Assembly (NCBI RefSeq): GCF_947179165.1
Contig: NC_077243.1
Location: 36,282,001-36,346,000 of the forward strand
Reading direction: 5' to 3'
DNA length: 64,000 nucleotides
Source: Solanum dulcamara
Taxonomy: Eukaryota; Streptophyta; Magnoliopsida; Solanales; Solanaceae
Positions 35,851 to 46,306 of this stretch are shown here, piece by piece (positions within the stretch are counted from its first letter, which is position 1; each line of letters opens with the position of its first letter). Made by a program: the position numbers and the translations under genes. The notes under the pieces are model-generated. The model searched no databases and was not told the DNA's origin. It worked only from the letters and a program-made list of their open reading frames with translations.

Positions 35851-36565
35851 TAAATTTAGTTTGTTGTTTGATATTCACCCCAATTTCCAATCTACTTTCT
35901 CTGTTTTGAAAAAAATGATTTACTTTTTTTTTACCCTGTTTAAAAAAAGAATAATTCTATTTTTTTTGCAACACTTTAATATCAACTTTTCACGTGACAT
36001 ATTTAAGGTCATATGATTAAAGAACATTTTGGTACATTTGACATAACTTTAATCCAGGATCATAAAATTAAAAAGTCTTATTTATTTTCTTAAACTTCGT
36101 GTTAAGTCAAATTAGACCATTCTTTTTAAAACGGAAGCAGTGATTAATATTGCAAGCAAGTATTTAGAAAAAAAGCAAAAATTTAAAATTAAAGTTAAAA
36201 AGAATTTGTTAAATAATTCTTAAAGGGTTCATATGTTGTGATAAGAACTTCAGCTATTCCTTCATTAATTCTACTTGACGTCACAAATTTAAAAGTTGGA
36301 ATGTATCAAAAAAAGTTTAAAGTCGGATAACCTCTCTTCCATTTGCTATATCCATTATAGCTTCAAGAATAAAATATATTTTTATGACTTGTACATACAA
36401 TATCAGAAATAGATTATGTGAAATGTAAAGTGAAAATATATATAGTGTGATAATGAGAATGAAATATAAGTGTTGCTCACCCCAACTTATTCAATTAAAA
36501 AATTATTACCATACCATCTGTAAATAAGGAGCCTTCATAGCATCTCTAGATCTTTTATGGTTAGT
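35851..36565. other. 3' flank of the gene, AT-rich
   Basis: No gene or repeat recognised. On the minus strand the stop codon of the upstream gene is embedded in AAATAAAC, and several A/T-rich words that could serve as polyadenylation signals follow, for example near 36370. Confidence 0.4.
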
Positions 36566-38871
36566 TTATTTGTCCCACCAAAATTTTCCTGATTTCTTTT
36601 CTTCAATTACAGGTTTTTTTGCTGGTTTCTCTTCCACTGGAGCTTCAGATCTTTCTTCTTCTGTTGTCTTTTCTGCTTTAGTGACTTCCTTTGCTGGAGT
36701 CTCCACTGTTTCTTCTACTTTCTTTCCAGTGGAAATCTCTGTTTCTGATGTTATAATTTCCTCTACGGTAGTCTCTGTTTCTGATTTTATTTCCTCAACT
36801 CTCTTATCTGTTTCTGATTTTATAACTTCGTCCTTCTGTGAGGGGGTTGTCTCTATTTCTGATTTTATAACTTCCTCCTCCTGTGCAGGAGTCATCTCGG
36901 TTTCTGATTTTATAACTTTCTCTTCTTCTTTTTCTGATTTTATTTCCTCAACTCTCTTCTCTATTTTTGATTCTATAACATCCTCGCTTGTATTTTCAAG
37001 AAATGCTTGTGGGGTATCCTCTGTTTTTGGTAAAACTTCTGGCTGGGTTTGTATAGTCTTAGATGTCTCCTCTTTCACTTGTTCTGAGCCTTTCCCCTGC
37101 ATCCATTAACACTTGGTAGTTAGATCAAATCAAACTTATCAACCACTACCTGTTTTTTTAGGTTATTCCTCACATTAGATCCCTAATGCTATGATGTTGC
37201 CACAATCTGATTGGTGGTATTTTTGAATTCAAAACACTAAAAATTATTTGGATCATTGATATTTTCTATTTTACGCGTGTTTTAAAATTATTAATAAATA
37301 AATTACTTTTATTATTTTATCCTTTATTTATATCAATGCACATAAAAATTAATTTTAAAAAGTGTACATAAAATATAAGAATAGCTAATATTGTAAATTG
37401 TTCACATTCAATTTGAATTGAATAAACTTCCAAGGTCATATTAAAGGTAGAATTAAAATAAAAAAAATTAATTAATTTTATCATTATTTAGTAAGTAATA
37501 AAGTAATATATGTGAAGGGGAGTCTTGGAGTAACTGGTAAAGTTGCTGCCATGCGACCAGGAGGTCACGGGTTCAAGCCTTGGAAACAGTCTCTGGCAGA
37601 AATGCAAGGCAAGGCTGCGTACAATAGACCCTTGTGGTCAGGCCCTTCCCCGGACCCCGCGCATAGCGGGAGCTTTAGTGCACCGGACTGCTCTTTTTTA
37701 AAGTAATATATGTAATAACATGCACGACTAATATGAGGCGGAGAAAACAACAAATTAAACTACTCCATTTTAACGACATCCATTTTTGTCATCATACTGA
37801 ATAAAATATTTGTGGCCTTAATTTCATGTACCATAACAAGAAGTTTTCGCACAAGTTGCCCATCAACCATTTTTTTTTCCCCTTCATACTTTAGGTAATT
37901 AATTTTTATCTCTTCTACCTATCTAATGAAAATTTGTAGCTAAAAGTACTCTTATCTATCTAGACATAATTCGCTCGGTATAAAGTGTGTTCGAATAAGT
38001 TATGTAACAAGTGCTACGTAATTTATTTTTTAAAATTTGTTAGAGTGATCAGAAATTGAAATTGTGCCTTTTAGGGAATATGTTCATTTTGTTTTTGCGA
38101 CGAAAATTTTGAGAGTTGTGTTGGATGGTAGAGCATATTTGTGGGTCAATGTGTTGTATTTCTTAAAAAATATATTATGCCCCCCACCCCCGTTCCCCCC
38201 GGTGTACAACATAACTTTTTTGAGATATTATAAAATAAATATATAAATTTAAGCTTCGCAAAAAGTTATTTCTTATTTTGGTGTAGAAATATTTTCCACC
38301 ACTTATTTGTTATTTAAAATGCTAAAAGAAAAATAATACAACAAATTTGGAGGCAAAAACTATATATCATCCCAAAATACAGGCATTTGTAAGAATGACC
38401 CCATGACAACCCCACACAAGTAAATAACGAAAGATTCTAAAAGGACCAGCACTATTATGCGGAAAAGTTTTTTTTTCTACGGTAATATCATATTAGTTGC
38501 ATGAAAAATATGCCAGAAATTGAATGAGTTTTATTTTAACTCTTACTTATGTATTTCATCTTTATAAAGCATTTTCAAATAAATTAAGATGTAACAGAAA
38601 TAAAGGAACAGATATACAAGATCACAAAATACATGTAAGTTGTAACAGTAGGATAATTATATTTATATATATTTATATATAAAGAAAAATTAAATGTAGT
38701 GGTGATTGTAATAATTAAGAATACCTCGAACAAATTACTGAGAGAGTGGGGCTTATTGGGAACATCATCGCCCACAATTCCTTCTTGCTTGTTGTTGTTC
38801 ATGATGTCTTCTCCCGCCACATGTGGAGCGGTACCCTCCAAGACCTTAGGCTTGCTTGCACATGCTCCCAT
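36566..38871 (-). CDS. Putative N-myristoylated Glu/Lys-rich protein, two exons
   Basis: Exon 1 (38871-38725) encodes 49 residues starting MGACASKPKVLEG. Exon 2 (37096-36566) encodes 176 residues and a TAA stop, for a predicted 225-residue protein. The intron (38724-37097, 1,628 bp) has GT at 38724-38723 and AG at 37098-37097 and is phase 0, so the frames join without loss. Gly2 and Cys4 form a classical N-myristoylation plus palmitoylation signature followed by basic residues, suggesting plasma-membrane attachment. Residues 90-168 contain imperfect repeats around (V/I)IKSE(T/I)E, and the tail is Lys/Glu/Pro-rich ending KFWWDK. The protein is highly charged, probably disordered or coiled-coil, with no catalytic domain. 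I do not recognise a named family. The alternative is that exon 2 is translated from its own ATG at 37102, just downstream of an in-frame stop, which is less likely given the clean splice join. A SINE lies in the intron and a copia element lies upstream. Confidence 0.75.
37499..37713 (+). mobile_element. Au-like tRNA-derived SINE with 15-bp target duplication
   Basis: The element body is 37514-37698. Its 5' part looks tRNA-derived, with an A-box-like tggagtaactgg at 37526-37537 and a B-box-like ggttcaagcct at 37570-37580. A conserved body follows (ggctgcgtacaatagaccct, ccttccccggaccccgcgca, gcgggagctt), then a short T-rich tail. The 15 bases taaagtaatatatgt flank it exactly on both sides (37499-37513 and 37699-37713). 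The body matches what I recall of Au-family SINEs, which are widespread in plants including Solanaceae. It lies in the intron of the minus-strand gene, in antisense orientation. The intact duplication suggests a fairly recent insertion. Confidence 0.85.
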
Positions 38872-39534
38872 TTTTTTGTCGATGAATAACCAAAATAATC
38901 AATATCCTTTGGGTTAATATTTAGGCCTTGTTGAGCTAGAAAAATTGTTAAATTGGAGAGAAGAAAGAGGCAATGATGTTGTCAATTGATGTTTCAAGGG
39001 ATGAAAACAGGAAGGAGACATAAATTATTTTATTGGGCAGGTATGAACTTCTATGGTGGAGAGACTTCTTCGTTTGGCTTCACGTTTTTTTTTTCTTTTT
39101 TCTTTTCTCTTCAAATTATGACAAGTAATTTTCACTAAGTACTTTTTACGCTTAATTTTGGTTGTAATTAGGTAGCTTTTTAACAAAACGGAAATATTAG
39201 AGATTTCCATTTTTTCCTTCCTTTCTATTTTTTTGGGTGTTGATGATTTGGTTATGGGTTTGGTATTTAACATATGGTATCTTTCTGGATATAAATCGGA
39301 TTTATCAGTTGGTCATATTTCAATGTGATACATGATAAGAAGAAATAGAACAAACATGACTCAGCAAAGGCAACTGGATCCAATGTCTAGACATGACCGA
39401 CAAGGTTAACCTTGTTCGTTGAAAATCCATGATTATGTCATGAAGATCTAGAATCATGCCATAAATCCATCCAACTCCAAAGTTGCAGGATGAAATACAA
39501 CAAAGATCGGTCAAGATAAACCCAAAAGTGTAGC
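38872..39534 (-). promoter_or_regulatory. Presumed proximal promoter and 5' UTR of the Glu/Lys-rich protein gene
   Basis: Upstream of the ATG at 38871 the minus strand shows a pyrimidine-rich tract (ttgcctctttcttctctcc at about 38955-38975). Further up is CCAATAAAATAATTTATG at about 39020-39037, which contains CCAAT-like and TATA-like words. These are candidates only. A copia LTR begins at 39535, so at most about 660 bases of the original upstream sequence remain directly attached. Confidence 0.3.
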
Positions 39535-39827
39535 TGAGCTTATTTGAGCTCTGCTTCTTCACTGATCAGCCATGAAGAAGGTAGAGATGAAGAAGAGAGG
39601 CGTTAGAGTAGAGAGAAGAAGGAAGTTTGTATTTTAGGGCTAACTGTGAAAGGCCCTTCAATTCTTAACAGTACATAGTTGCTATGTATATATAGCCAAT
39701 TACATGGACTTAACTGACTAACAAATTGGTTAGTTAGTTCTAACTATGTAATAGCTAAAATAACTATACTGCCCTTATTTCTAACTGATTTTCTAACTCC
39801 TTTAACTACTTTCTTTACATCTCAACA
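39535..39827 (-). repeat. 3' LTR of copia element
   Basis: On the minus strand it runs TGTTGAGATG...CAAATAAGCTCA. It is the same length as 44545-44837 and about 96% identical by eye. A TATATATAG word around 39696 may be part of the LTR promoter. Confidence 0.92.
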
Positions 39828-40500
39828 CTCTCCTTCAAGCTAGGAGGTGCAAAAATATTCAAAGCTCCAAGCTTGGATAGAAGGTGCTCATGTTGAGCTC
39901 TAGACAGTCCCTTTGTCAATATATCAGCTGGTTGTTCTTGGGTTGGTATGTAATCAACTTTGATCATGCCTTGTTGTAGTCTTTCTCTAATGAAATGACA
40001 ATCTATCTCTATATGTTTTGTTCTTTCGTGATAAACTGGATTGACTGCAATTTGAATTGCAGCTTTGCTATCACTATAGACCTGCACTGGTACCTTCATA
40101 TCAGCCTCAACTTCCTTCAACATTCCCATCAGCCACACAAGTTCTGAAACAGTAAAAGCCATGCTTCTATATTCAGCTTCAGCTGAACTTCTAGACACTG
40201 TAGTTTGTTTCATGGCTTTCTAAGATATTAGTGATTTTCCCATCTTGATCAAGTATCCTGTGATTGATTTCCTGGTGAGTGCACATGCAGCCCAGTCTGC
40301 ATCACATAAAGCTGTAATTTGGTTGTCTGATTGACTGGATAGTAGTATACCTTGTCCAGGTTGTCTTTTTAAATATTTGACTACTCTTAGGGCTACCTCC
40401 ATGTGGGATTTCTTTGGCTGGTTCAGAAACTGACTTAATGTTTGACTACTGAAGGCTATATCTGGCCTTGTCATGTTGAGATACAGAAGTTTACCTATGT
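39815..40500 (-). pseudogene. copia RNase H
   Basis: Two minus-strand frames in register (40474-40220 and 40213-39815, separated by one stop) encode copia RNase H and the end of RT. MTRPDIAFS, VVKYLKRQPGQGILLS and ALCDADWAAC carry the first catalytic Asp. SRSSAEAEYRSM carries the catalytic Glu, and QVYSDSKAAIQIA carries the next Asp. KHIEIDCHFIRE and QEQPADILTKGLS close the domain, as usual for copia polyproteins. The last codons run into the 3' LTR (the stop at 39815 lies inside it). The stop between the two frames and a frame change against the RT frame to the right make this a pseudogene. Confidence 0.88.
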
Positions 40501-40793
40501 GTTTTTGATAGGTTGTCTGATCTATTAGAGGATCATGTAGCTCTTCTTACTTTTGGTTCACATGGTCATCATAGAACTTTGATGTGAGCTTGATGTTGGC
40601 ATCTATTGGTGTTGCTGCTAGCTTAATTGCAGTCATTTCTACTTCTGCTATCAGATCAAGAGTGTACTTCCTCTGATGGATGAGTATTCCTGCTGTGGAT
40701 CTTGCAAATTCAATCCCAGGAAGTATTTGAGCTCCCCTAAGTCCTTCATCTTGAATGCACTTTGTAGAGCTTTCTTTGTCTCTTCTATCAACT

Positions 40794-41585
40794 TTAGCTG
40801 CTGCCAGTGACTAACATGTCATCTACATATACAAGTACAATGACAATACCTTCTGCTGACTTGTTGATGAATAGGGAATAATCATATTGGATTTGTTTGA
40901 ACTTGAAAGAAATAAGAGCCTTAGTAAGTTTGTGATTCCACTGCCTTGGAGCTTGTTTGAGTCCATAAAGGGACTTTGTTAGTCTACATACCTTCTCCCC
41001 TTGACTGACAAATCCCTGAGGCAGGTGCATATATATTTCATCCTCTAGGTCTCCATGTATAAAAGCATTGAGGACATCCATTTGATGGATGTGCCAGTTC
41101 TTGGAAGCTGCAATGGCAAGGACAGCCCTGACAGTCACCATCTTCACAACAGGAGAAAATGTTTCTTTGTAATCAATCCCTTCTTGTTGGCTTTATCCTT
41201 TTGCTACTAGCTTGGCTTTGAACTTCTCTATTTCACATTTGGATTTGGATTTAACCTTGTAGATCCATCTGCAGCCAATAGGCTTCTTCCCTGCAGGTAA
41301 GAAAGTGACTTCCCAGGTATTGTTGTTTTCTAAGGCCTGGATCTCTGTCTGCATAGCTTTAACCCATCTTGGGTCTTTGACTGCTTCAGCATAGCTGGTA
41401 GGTTCTATCACAGAGGATGTAGCTGCAATAAAGCACTGATGAGAATGTGACAGATGAGAGTAGCTTACATAGTTGGATAGTGGATATTGAACAACATGTT
41501 TAACATTCAGAGAGACAAAATCCTTCAGCCATATGGGAGGATGTTTAGACTTAACAGATCTTCTAGTAATAGGTGGACTAGACAC
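40794..41585 (-). pseudogene. copia reverse transcriptase
   Basis: The minus-strand frame from 41585 gives YAEAVKDPRWVKAMQTEIQA, TWEVTFLPAGKKPIGCRWIY and KVKSK. A single in-frame TAA lies at 41195-41193. The same frame then continues through MKMVTVRAVLAIAA, HQMDVLNAFIHGDLEDEIYM, PQGF and the catalytic YVDDMLVTGS. These are the conserved RT blocks of copia elements, with the Asp-Asp pair retained. The frame ends shortly after the YVDD box at 40794, and the continuation of RT lies in another frame, so a frameshift follows. Enzymatic residues survive but the reading frame does not. Confidence 0.9.
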
Positions 41586-41720
41586 ATCAGTATAACTTGC
41601 ATTAGTGTGTGTTTATGTAGACACACAATCTTGCTCACCAACATCTGGATGCCCACATGTAGCCTCTTCAGAAATTACAGATGGAGCAGTACCTGGGATT
41701 ATGAAAGGGGATAGTTGAAG

Positions 41721-42776
41721 CTATGGAGCTATCTCACCTAGAACTTGTAGGTTATCTACAAACAATTGTTGTGTTGTTGAGCCATCATCCTTGGCAAATG
41801 GAAATATGGCTTCTCTAAACTGAACATCCCTGCTGACAAAGAATGTGTTATTGTGCAATTCAAACAAGATATAGCCTTTTTGCACTTCAGAATACCCCAT
41901 GTGCACAGCTGACTTTGATCTGGGCATGAGTTTGTTATGTTCAGTGAGATTCTTGGCTAGGGCTAGGCAGCCAATGGTTCTCAAATAAGATAAACCTGGT
42001 TTTTTGCCATACAATCTTTCATAGGGAGATTGGAACTCAAGCACACTACTAGGATGTCTATTGATCAGGTAAGCAGCTGCTAGTACACAATGACCCCAAA
42101 ATCTGAAAGGTATTTTTGCTTGAAACCTGAGGGCTATGGTTACTTCTAGTAGGTGTCTGTGTTTCCTCTCAGCCACTCCATTTTGTTGAGGAGTGTATGG
42201 ACAAGACCTTTGATGTATAATACCTAGTGCTTTGAACATACTATCACATACTGAATTCACAAACTCAGTACCATTATCAGACCTTAAGACCTTGACCACC
42301 TTGTCAAACTGATTCTTAGTATACTGCAAGAAAAGTTTAAGAGACACACACACATCTGATTTGTGTTTAAGTAAGAATAGCCAAGTCATTCTTGAAAAGT
42401 CATCAACTATTGTAAGAAAATACTTGTTGCCATCAAATGTAGTTGTATTATAAGGTCCCCAAAGATCAACATGTACCAAATCAAAGGAGCTACTTCTTTT
42501 GATGATACTAGAGGGGAATACATGTCTAGTTTGTTTTGCAAATGGACACACTAAGCATTCAGACACCTTACACATACTAACTTTATTCATATTGAACATC
42601 TTGGCCAGTATAGCTGAAGACACATGTCCTAGCCTTTTATGCCATAGCTCCATATCTGATTCCTTGTCTATTGGATAAGCAGCATCAACAGAGTATACAG
42701 ATTCCTTAGTCTTACTTGCATCACGTTGAGTTAATTGGTTTCATAGCAGATACAGGCCCCTCTCTTCTCTACCAAC
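41721..42776 (-). pseudogene. copia integrase
   Basis: The open minus-strand frame 42653-41721 holds 310 residues. The N-terminal zinc-binding part has ELWHKRLGHVSSAIL and ECLVCPFAKQTRH (H-H-C-C). The catalytic core has VHVDLWGPYN (first Asp), VLRSDNGTEFVNS (second Asp) and QQNGVAERKHRHLLE (Glu), so the DDE triad is intact. The later part has FWGHCVLAAAYLINRHPSSV and PYERLYGKKPGLSYLRTIGC, typical of copia. Two in-frame nonsense codons lie between it and protease. It is the longest uninterrupted coding piece of the element. Confidence 0.9.
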
Positions 42777-43115
42777 TTACTTTACCTTCCTAGTGTAGAG
42801 TTCTTGGAAAACACAGAAATCAGGGAAGAAGGAGACAGAGCAGCCTAATTCCTTGGTTATTTTGCTGACAGACATCAAGTTATACTTGAACTCTGGAATA
42901 TGGAACACATTAGTAATCAAACTTTTAGATGGTAGACTACAAGAACCAATATGAGTTACTTTAGTGGTACCACTATTTAGTAAACACACAGCCTTAGGAG
43001 TGTTAAGTTGAAGTATAGATTCCTTTAGTAGCATCTGCAGTTTAGACACCATATGGTTTGTTGCTCCTGTATCCACTATCCACACATTATTATTTTCAGT
43101 TTCAAATAGGGCCAT
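42777..43115 (-). pseudogene. copia aspartic protease
   Basis: The minus-strand frame reads NNNVWIVDTGATNHMV, with the DTGA active site of retrotransposon aspartic proteases, then VFHIPEFKYNLMSVSKIT and FFPDFCVFQELYT, which are conserved in copia. It is in the same frame as gag and integrase but separated from each by stops (TAA at 42779-42777 on the integrase side). Confidence 0.88.
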
Positions 43116-43190
43116 ACCTGCATTGTTTGCCTTATAGCAATCAGGTGCATTGGCTCATGAACCAGACCGTTGATTCATCATCATAAGAAT

Positions 43191-44420
43191 TTATTCATAC
43201 TGATCTTTTGTGAATGTACAACCCTGAAGTAGTTGCTTAACCTCTCTCTCAGTTGCCTTGTTAGAAGTAGTGGTTGGTGATTTGTCTTCAGTGTGCTGTA
43301 CTGTGCTATTCCTGCCCCACAATACTTCATCAGTCATATTTGTGTTCAAGCCATAAGAGAAGTTAGCCTGACCTGACTGCTGAGATTGATTTGTAAGGCT
43401 ATTGGTGTCTACATGGACCATGTTTGCACTCTGAACCTTTCTTTTGGACTTGGAATCTGGAGGATACCCCACCACCTTGTAGCAGGACTCTTTGGTGTGG
43501 CCTCTACACTTACAAAAATCACAGATTAAGGATGTATTTTTCTTGAACCTATTGCTCATACCTGAACTATTTCCAACTCTTGAGTACATAGCTACTGAAT
43601 CAGAAGTTGATGCATATAGTCCCAAATTGTTGATTCCTGTAACCACAGCCTTTTGACTCTCATCTTCTACTATCCTAGCATACGCTTGATTGATAGTAGG
43701 TAAGGGGTCTATCATGAGAATTTGACTTCTAGCTTGATGATATGTGTCATTCAGTCCCATTAGAAATTGATACAGCTTTTGTCTATTCATGTGGGCTACA
43801 AAACCTCTGGACTTCTCAGAATTGCAACAAGGTGAGGGCACTAACACTTCAGACTCATCTCACAACACTTTCAGCCTTGTATAATATGCTGATACAGAAG
43901 TTGTTCCTTGTTGTAAGGTAGCTATTTCTTTGTGTAGGCTATAAGTTCTTCATCCATCAACTCTATCGAGCCTCTCTTGCAGGTCAGTCCATACACTCGA
44001 AGCATTTGACGCAAACCCAATTCCACTTAACAAACTCTTCGAGACTGAATTCATAAGCCATGACAACACAATTGCATTTGCTCTTTCCCATTGGCCTCAC
44101 AGTTCTTCACCATACATTTCTTTCCTGCACATTTTATCCACAAGCCTAATTTGTTTCTACCTAACAATGCTAATTTGATTGACAGATTCCACAAGGTGTA
44201 GTTTTCAATACCGTGCAACTGAAACAAGATGATGCTTATACCACTCACATCCGTGGGGCTAAGGAATAAGGATGACTATAGTCAATACCTTGTCCATTAT
44301 TACCTGCCGAGCTTGCTGAACTTGGTATACCCACTCGTTGAGCTGAATCTATGGCTTCACCTATCATTTCTTCAACCTTTTGAGCTCTTTGTTGCGGAAG
44401 TCAGTGTTGGTTGCATTTTT
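43191..44420 (-). pseudogene. copia gag (nucleocapsid)
   Basis: The N-terminal part (44248-44051 and a little upstream) reads SIILFQLHGIENYTLWNLSI, then KLALLGRNKLGLW, as in the gag polyprotein N-terminal domain of copia elements. After a frameshift, 43847-43191 reads LYQFLMGLNDTYHQARSQIL, and the zinc knuckle CDFCKCRGHTKESCY (CX2CX4HX4C) followed by KVVGYP. The second part is in frame with protease and integrase, as expected of a single gag-pol frame. The initiation codon is not certain; coding similarity seems to start near 44420. Confidence 0.85.
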
Positions 44421-44533
44421 GGCTTCGACGGAGCTCAGATCTGCAAACTACATGCTAACAGCTTTGACTGATTCTTTGAGTCTGATCTTCGACTCTTTGA
44501 CTCAGTTGTGTGAACTCTTTCCAGTGACCAACA

Positions 44534-44544
44534 CTCTGATACCA
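44534..44544 (-). other. Primer-binding site of copia element
   Basis: The minus strand reads TGGTATCAGAG immediately after the 5' LTR, complementary to the 3' end of initiator methionine tRNA. Confidence 0.9.
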
Positions 44545-44837
44545 TGAGCTTATTTGAGCTCTGCTTCTTCACTAATTATCTATGAAGAAGGTAGAGATGA
44601 AGAAGAGAGGCGTTAGAGTAGAGAGAAGAAGGAAGTTTTTATTTTAGGGCTAACTGTGAAATTCCCTTCAATTTTTAACAGTACATAGTTGCTATGTATA
44701 TATAGCCAATTACATGGACTTAACTGACTAACAAATTGGTTAGTTAGTTATAACTATGTAATAGCTAAAATGACTATACTGCCCTTATTTCTAACTGATT
44801 TTCCAACTCCTTTAACTACTTTCTTTACATCTCAACA
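44545..44837 (-). repeat. 5' LTR of copia element
   Basis: Same length as 39535-39827, with TG...CA ends and the same internal TATATATAG word. It would drive transcription toward lower coordinates, that is in the same direction as the gene at 36566-38871. Confidence 0.92.
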
Positions 44838-46215
44838 GTACCCATTCCGAAGAAACTTGGATCCTCTTCAATAATTACATAATTCTACACATAATGTATA
44901 CAACATGTAGATATGGGTCATCATGAAGCAAAAATTCATGCAAAAATATTTATTAGGCTTTAGCTACAAATATATTTTAATTCATCACTTGTATCACATC
45001 ACAACTTTCATGCCTCACTAACTATTATTCTGAAGTTCTGTAACCAAAATCTCTCAAGCTCTCAAGTTCACTTATTACTTGCTTTTTCGGTGACGTTGCT
45101 GGACAGCATGCCGGAGAACATGCTAATACTATTTGTCACTTTTATCTTGTTACTTATCCTATTACTCATTTTTTTATTTTCTATTTTAATCATGATTAAC
45201 AAGTTATAATTTAGCATTGACAGTCCTATTGTTTGTTCATCTCAATATGTGTGTCCTTGAACCATATTAACATATTCAGTTGCAATTCAAGTAATTGATT
45301 TAGGGGTAGACAGTTTTACGCCCACCATAGGAACTGGAAATTTGTTGTGTTGTTTTAACCTGTTTTTTACTCACTACAAAAAAAAACTTCAAAAGCGGAC
45401 CTCCAAAATAGGTCGCTAAAAAAGACCTGATGAGGACGTTATTTTATTCCGTCCAAACTACACCCTTTATGGAATTAAAGCTATTGATTTTAAATATAGT
45501 AACCCAATTATGTTGAGGTAAACTACTAACTACTTGGATTTTTATCAATAAAAAAGATGAATTAGGATACAATTCTTAGATATTAGATCTCAAAAAAATA
45601 ATTTACTATCAACTCATTTAAATGTGTTCATTGTACAAAACTGATGATCTATAAGTCTCTTAATGCCTCTCGAACTAATTAAGAGAATATCATCGTAAGT
45701 CCCTGTCTGCACTTAGGTGTCAAATTAATTTATTTTTTAATCCAAAGCCTCGGGTTAGTTATACTTTCTTGACCTCAAGCTATTAGATGGAGGTTGGTAG
45801 CTCCAAATCTATGTTAATGATTTTTTTTTTCAAATCTTAACCTCTTTTATCAAGCAAGTCATGAATACTAACTAATTCTTAATGTTTGCAACCACTAAAA
45901 AAGAAATCTTTACAAAAGAACCTTAATACACAATAATCATCATTCATGAGAAGATAATATTGTAAAAAAATCTATTATCATCATCCCTGCTCTAAGTTTT
46001 GTAACCCTAATAATGATTTTTAGCTACTCATAACTAGTGGTAAATAATGACTATTAAAAGTTAAACTATTAAAGAACATCAATGCAATTAATCTACTAAA
46101 AACTATATATAATTAAACCCTAAAAATTATGGACTATGAATCTCCTATTCTATGAGTAATGGTTAAGTTCTACTAATTATGAATAGCTTCAGAAAATAGT
46201 TTGTAACCTTAAATG

Positions 46216-46216
<1 letters not shown>
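44838..46216. other. Unclassified AT-rich sequence
   Basis: Apart from the CACTA-like end at 45372, no gene or element could be recognised. Before the copia insertion this sequence was continuous with 39534 and so may hold distal promoter sequence of the minus-strand gene. Confidence 0.4.
45372..45480 (+). mobile_element. Possible CACTA-type transposon end
   Basis: CACTACAAAAAAAAA at 45372-45386 resembles the terminal inverted repeat of plant CACTA (En/Spm) elements, followed by a GC-richer subterminal patch with aaaagcggacctcc and taggtcgctaaaaa. I could not find a matching inverted end (TTTTTGTAGTG) nearby or a 3-bp target duplication, so this is a one-ended remnant or chance. Confidence 0.35.
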
Positions 46217-46270
<54 letters not shown>

Positions 46271-46285
46271 TAGATAGATAGATAG
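46217..46285. repeat. (TA)n(GATA)n microsatellite
   Basis: About 25 TA units are followed by about 5 GATA units, just left of an LTR that starts at 46307. It is likely length-polymorphic. Confidence 0.95.
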
Positions 46286-46306
46286 ACCCTAGCTAGACCC
46301 TAGACG

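Larger units (their letters stand above)
39535..44837 (-). mobile_element. Ty1/copia retrotransposon, structurally complete, coding-inactive
   Basis: Two 293-bp LTRs, 39535-39827 and 44545-44837, bound an internal domain coding on the minus strand in the order gag, protease, integrase, RT, RNase H, which is the copia order. A Met-tRNA primer-binding site (complement of ctctgatacca, 44534-44544) touches the 5' LTR, and a purine tract (AAGGAGAG on the minus strand at 39828-39835) touches the 3' LTR. Flanks are gtagc (39530-39534) and gtacc (44838-44842), a 5-bp target duplication with one mismatch. The LTRs differ at about 11 of 293 sites. Several nonsense codons and at least two frameshifts break the polyprotein. 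Confidence 0.92.

Noticed and set aside
36570..37109. 179-codon plus-strand open frame opposite exon 2 of the host gene
   Set aside because: It is the antisense of a Glu/Lys/Thr-rich repeat; such codons give Ser/Phe/Val-rich open frames on the opposite strand. The minus-strand reading has a splice-compatible first exon with an acylation signature, so the plus-strand frame is a shadow.
37512..37706. 64-codon open frame over the SINE, and a possible tRNA gene at its head
   Set aside because: The A- and B-box-like words belong to a tRNA-derived SINE with target duplication. No acceptor stem or cloverleaf is formed, so neither a protein nor a functional tRNA is supported.
44229..44471. 80-codon plus-strand frame at the 5' end of the copia element
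   Set aside because: It is antisense to the gag leader and N-terminus of the minus-strand copia element and has no independent motif.
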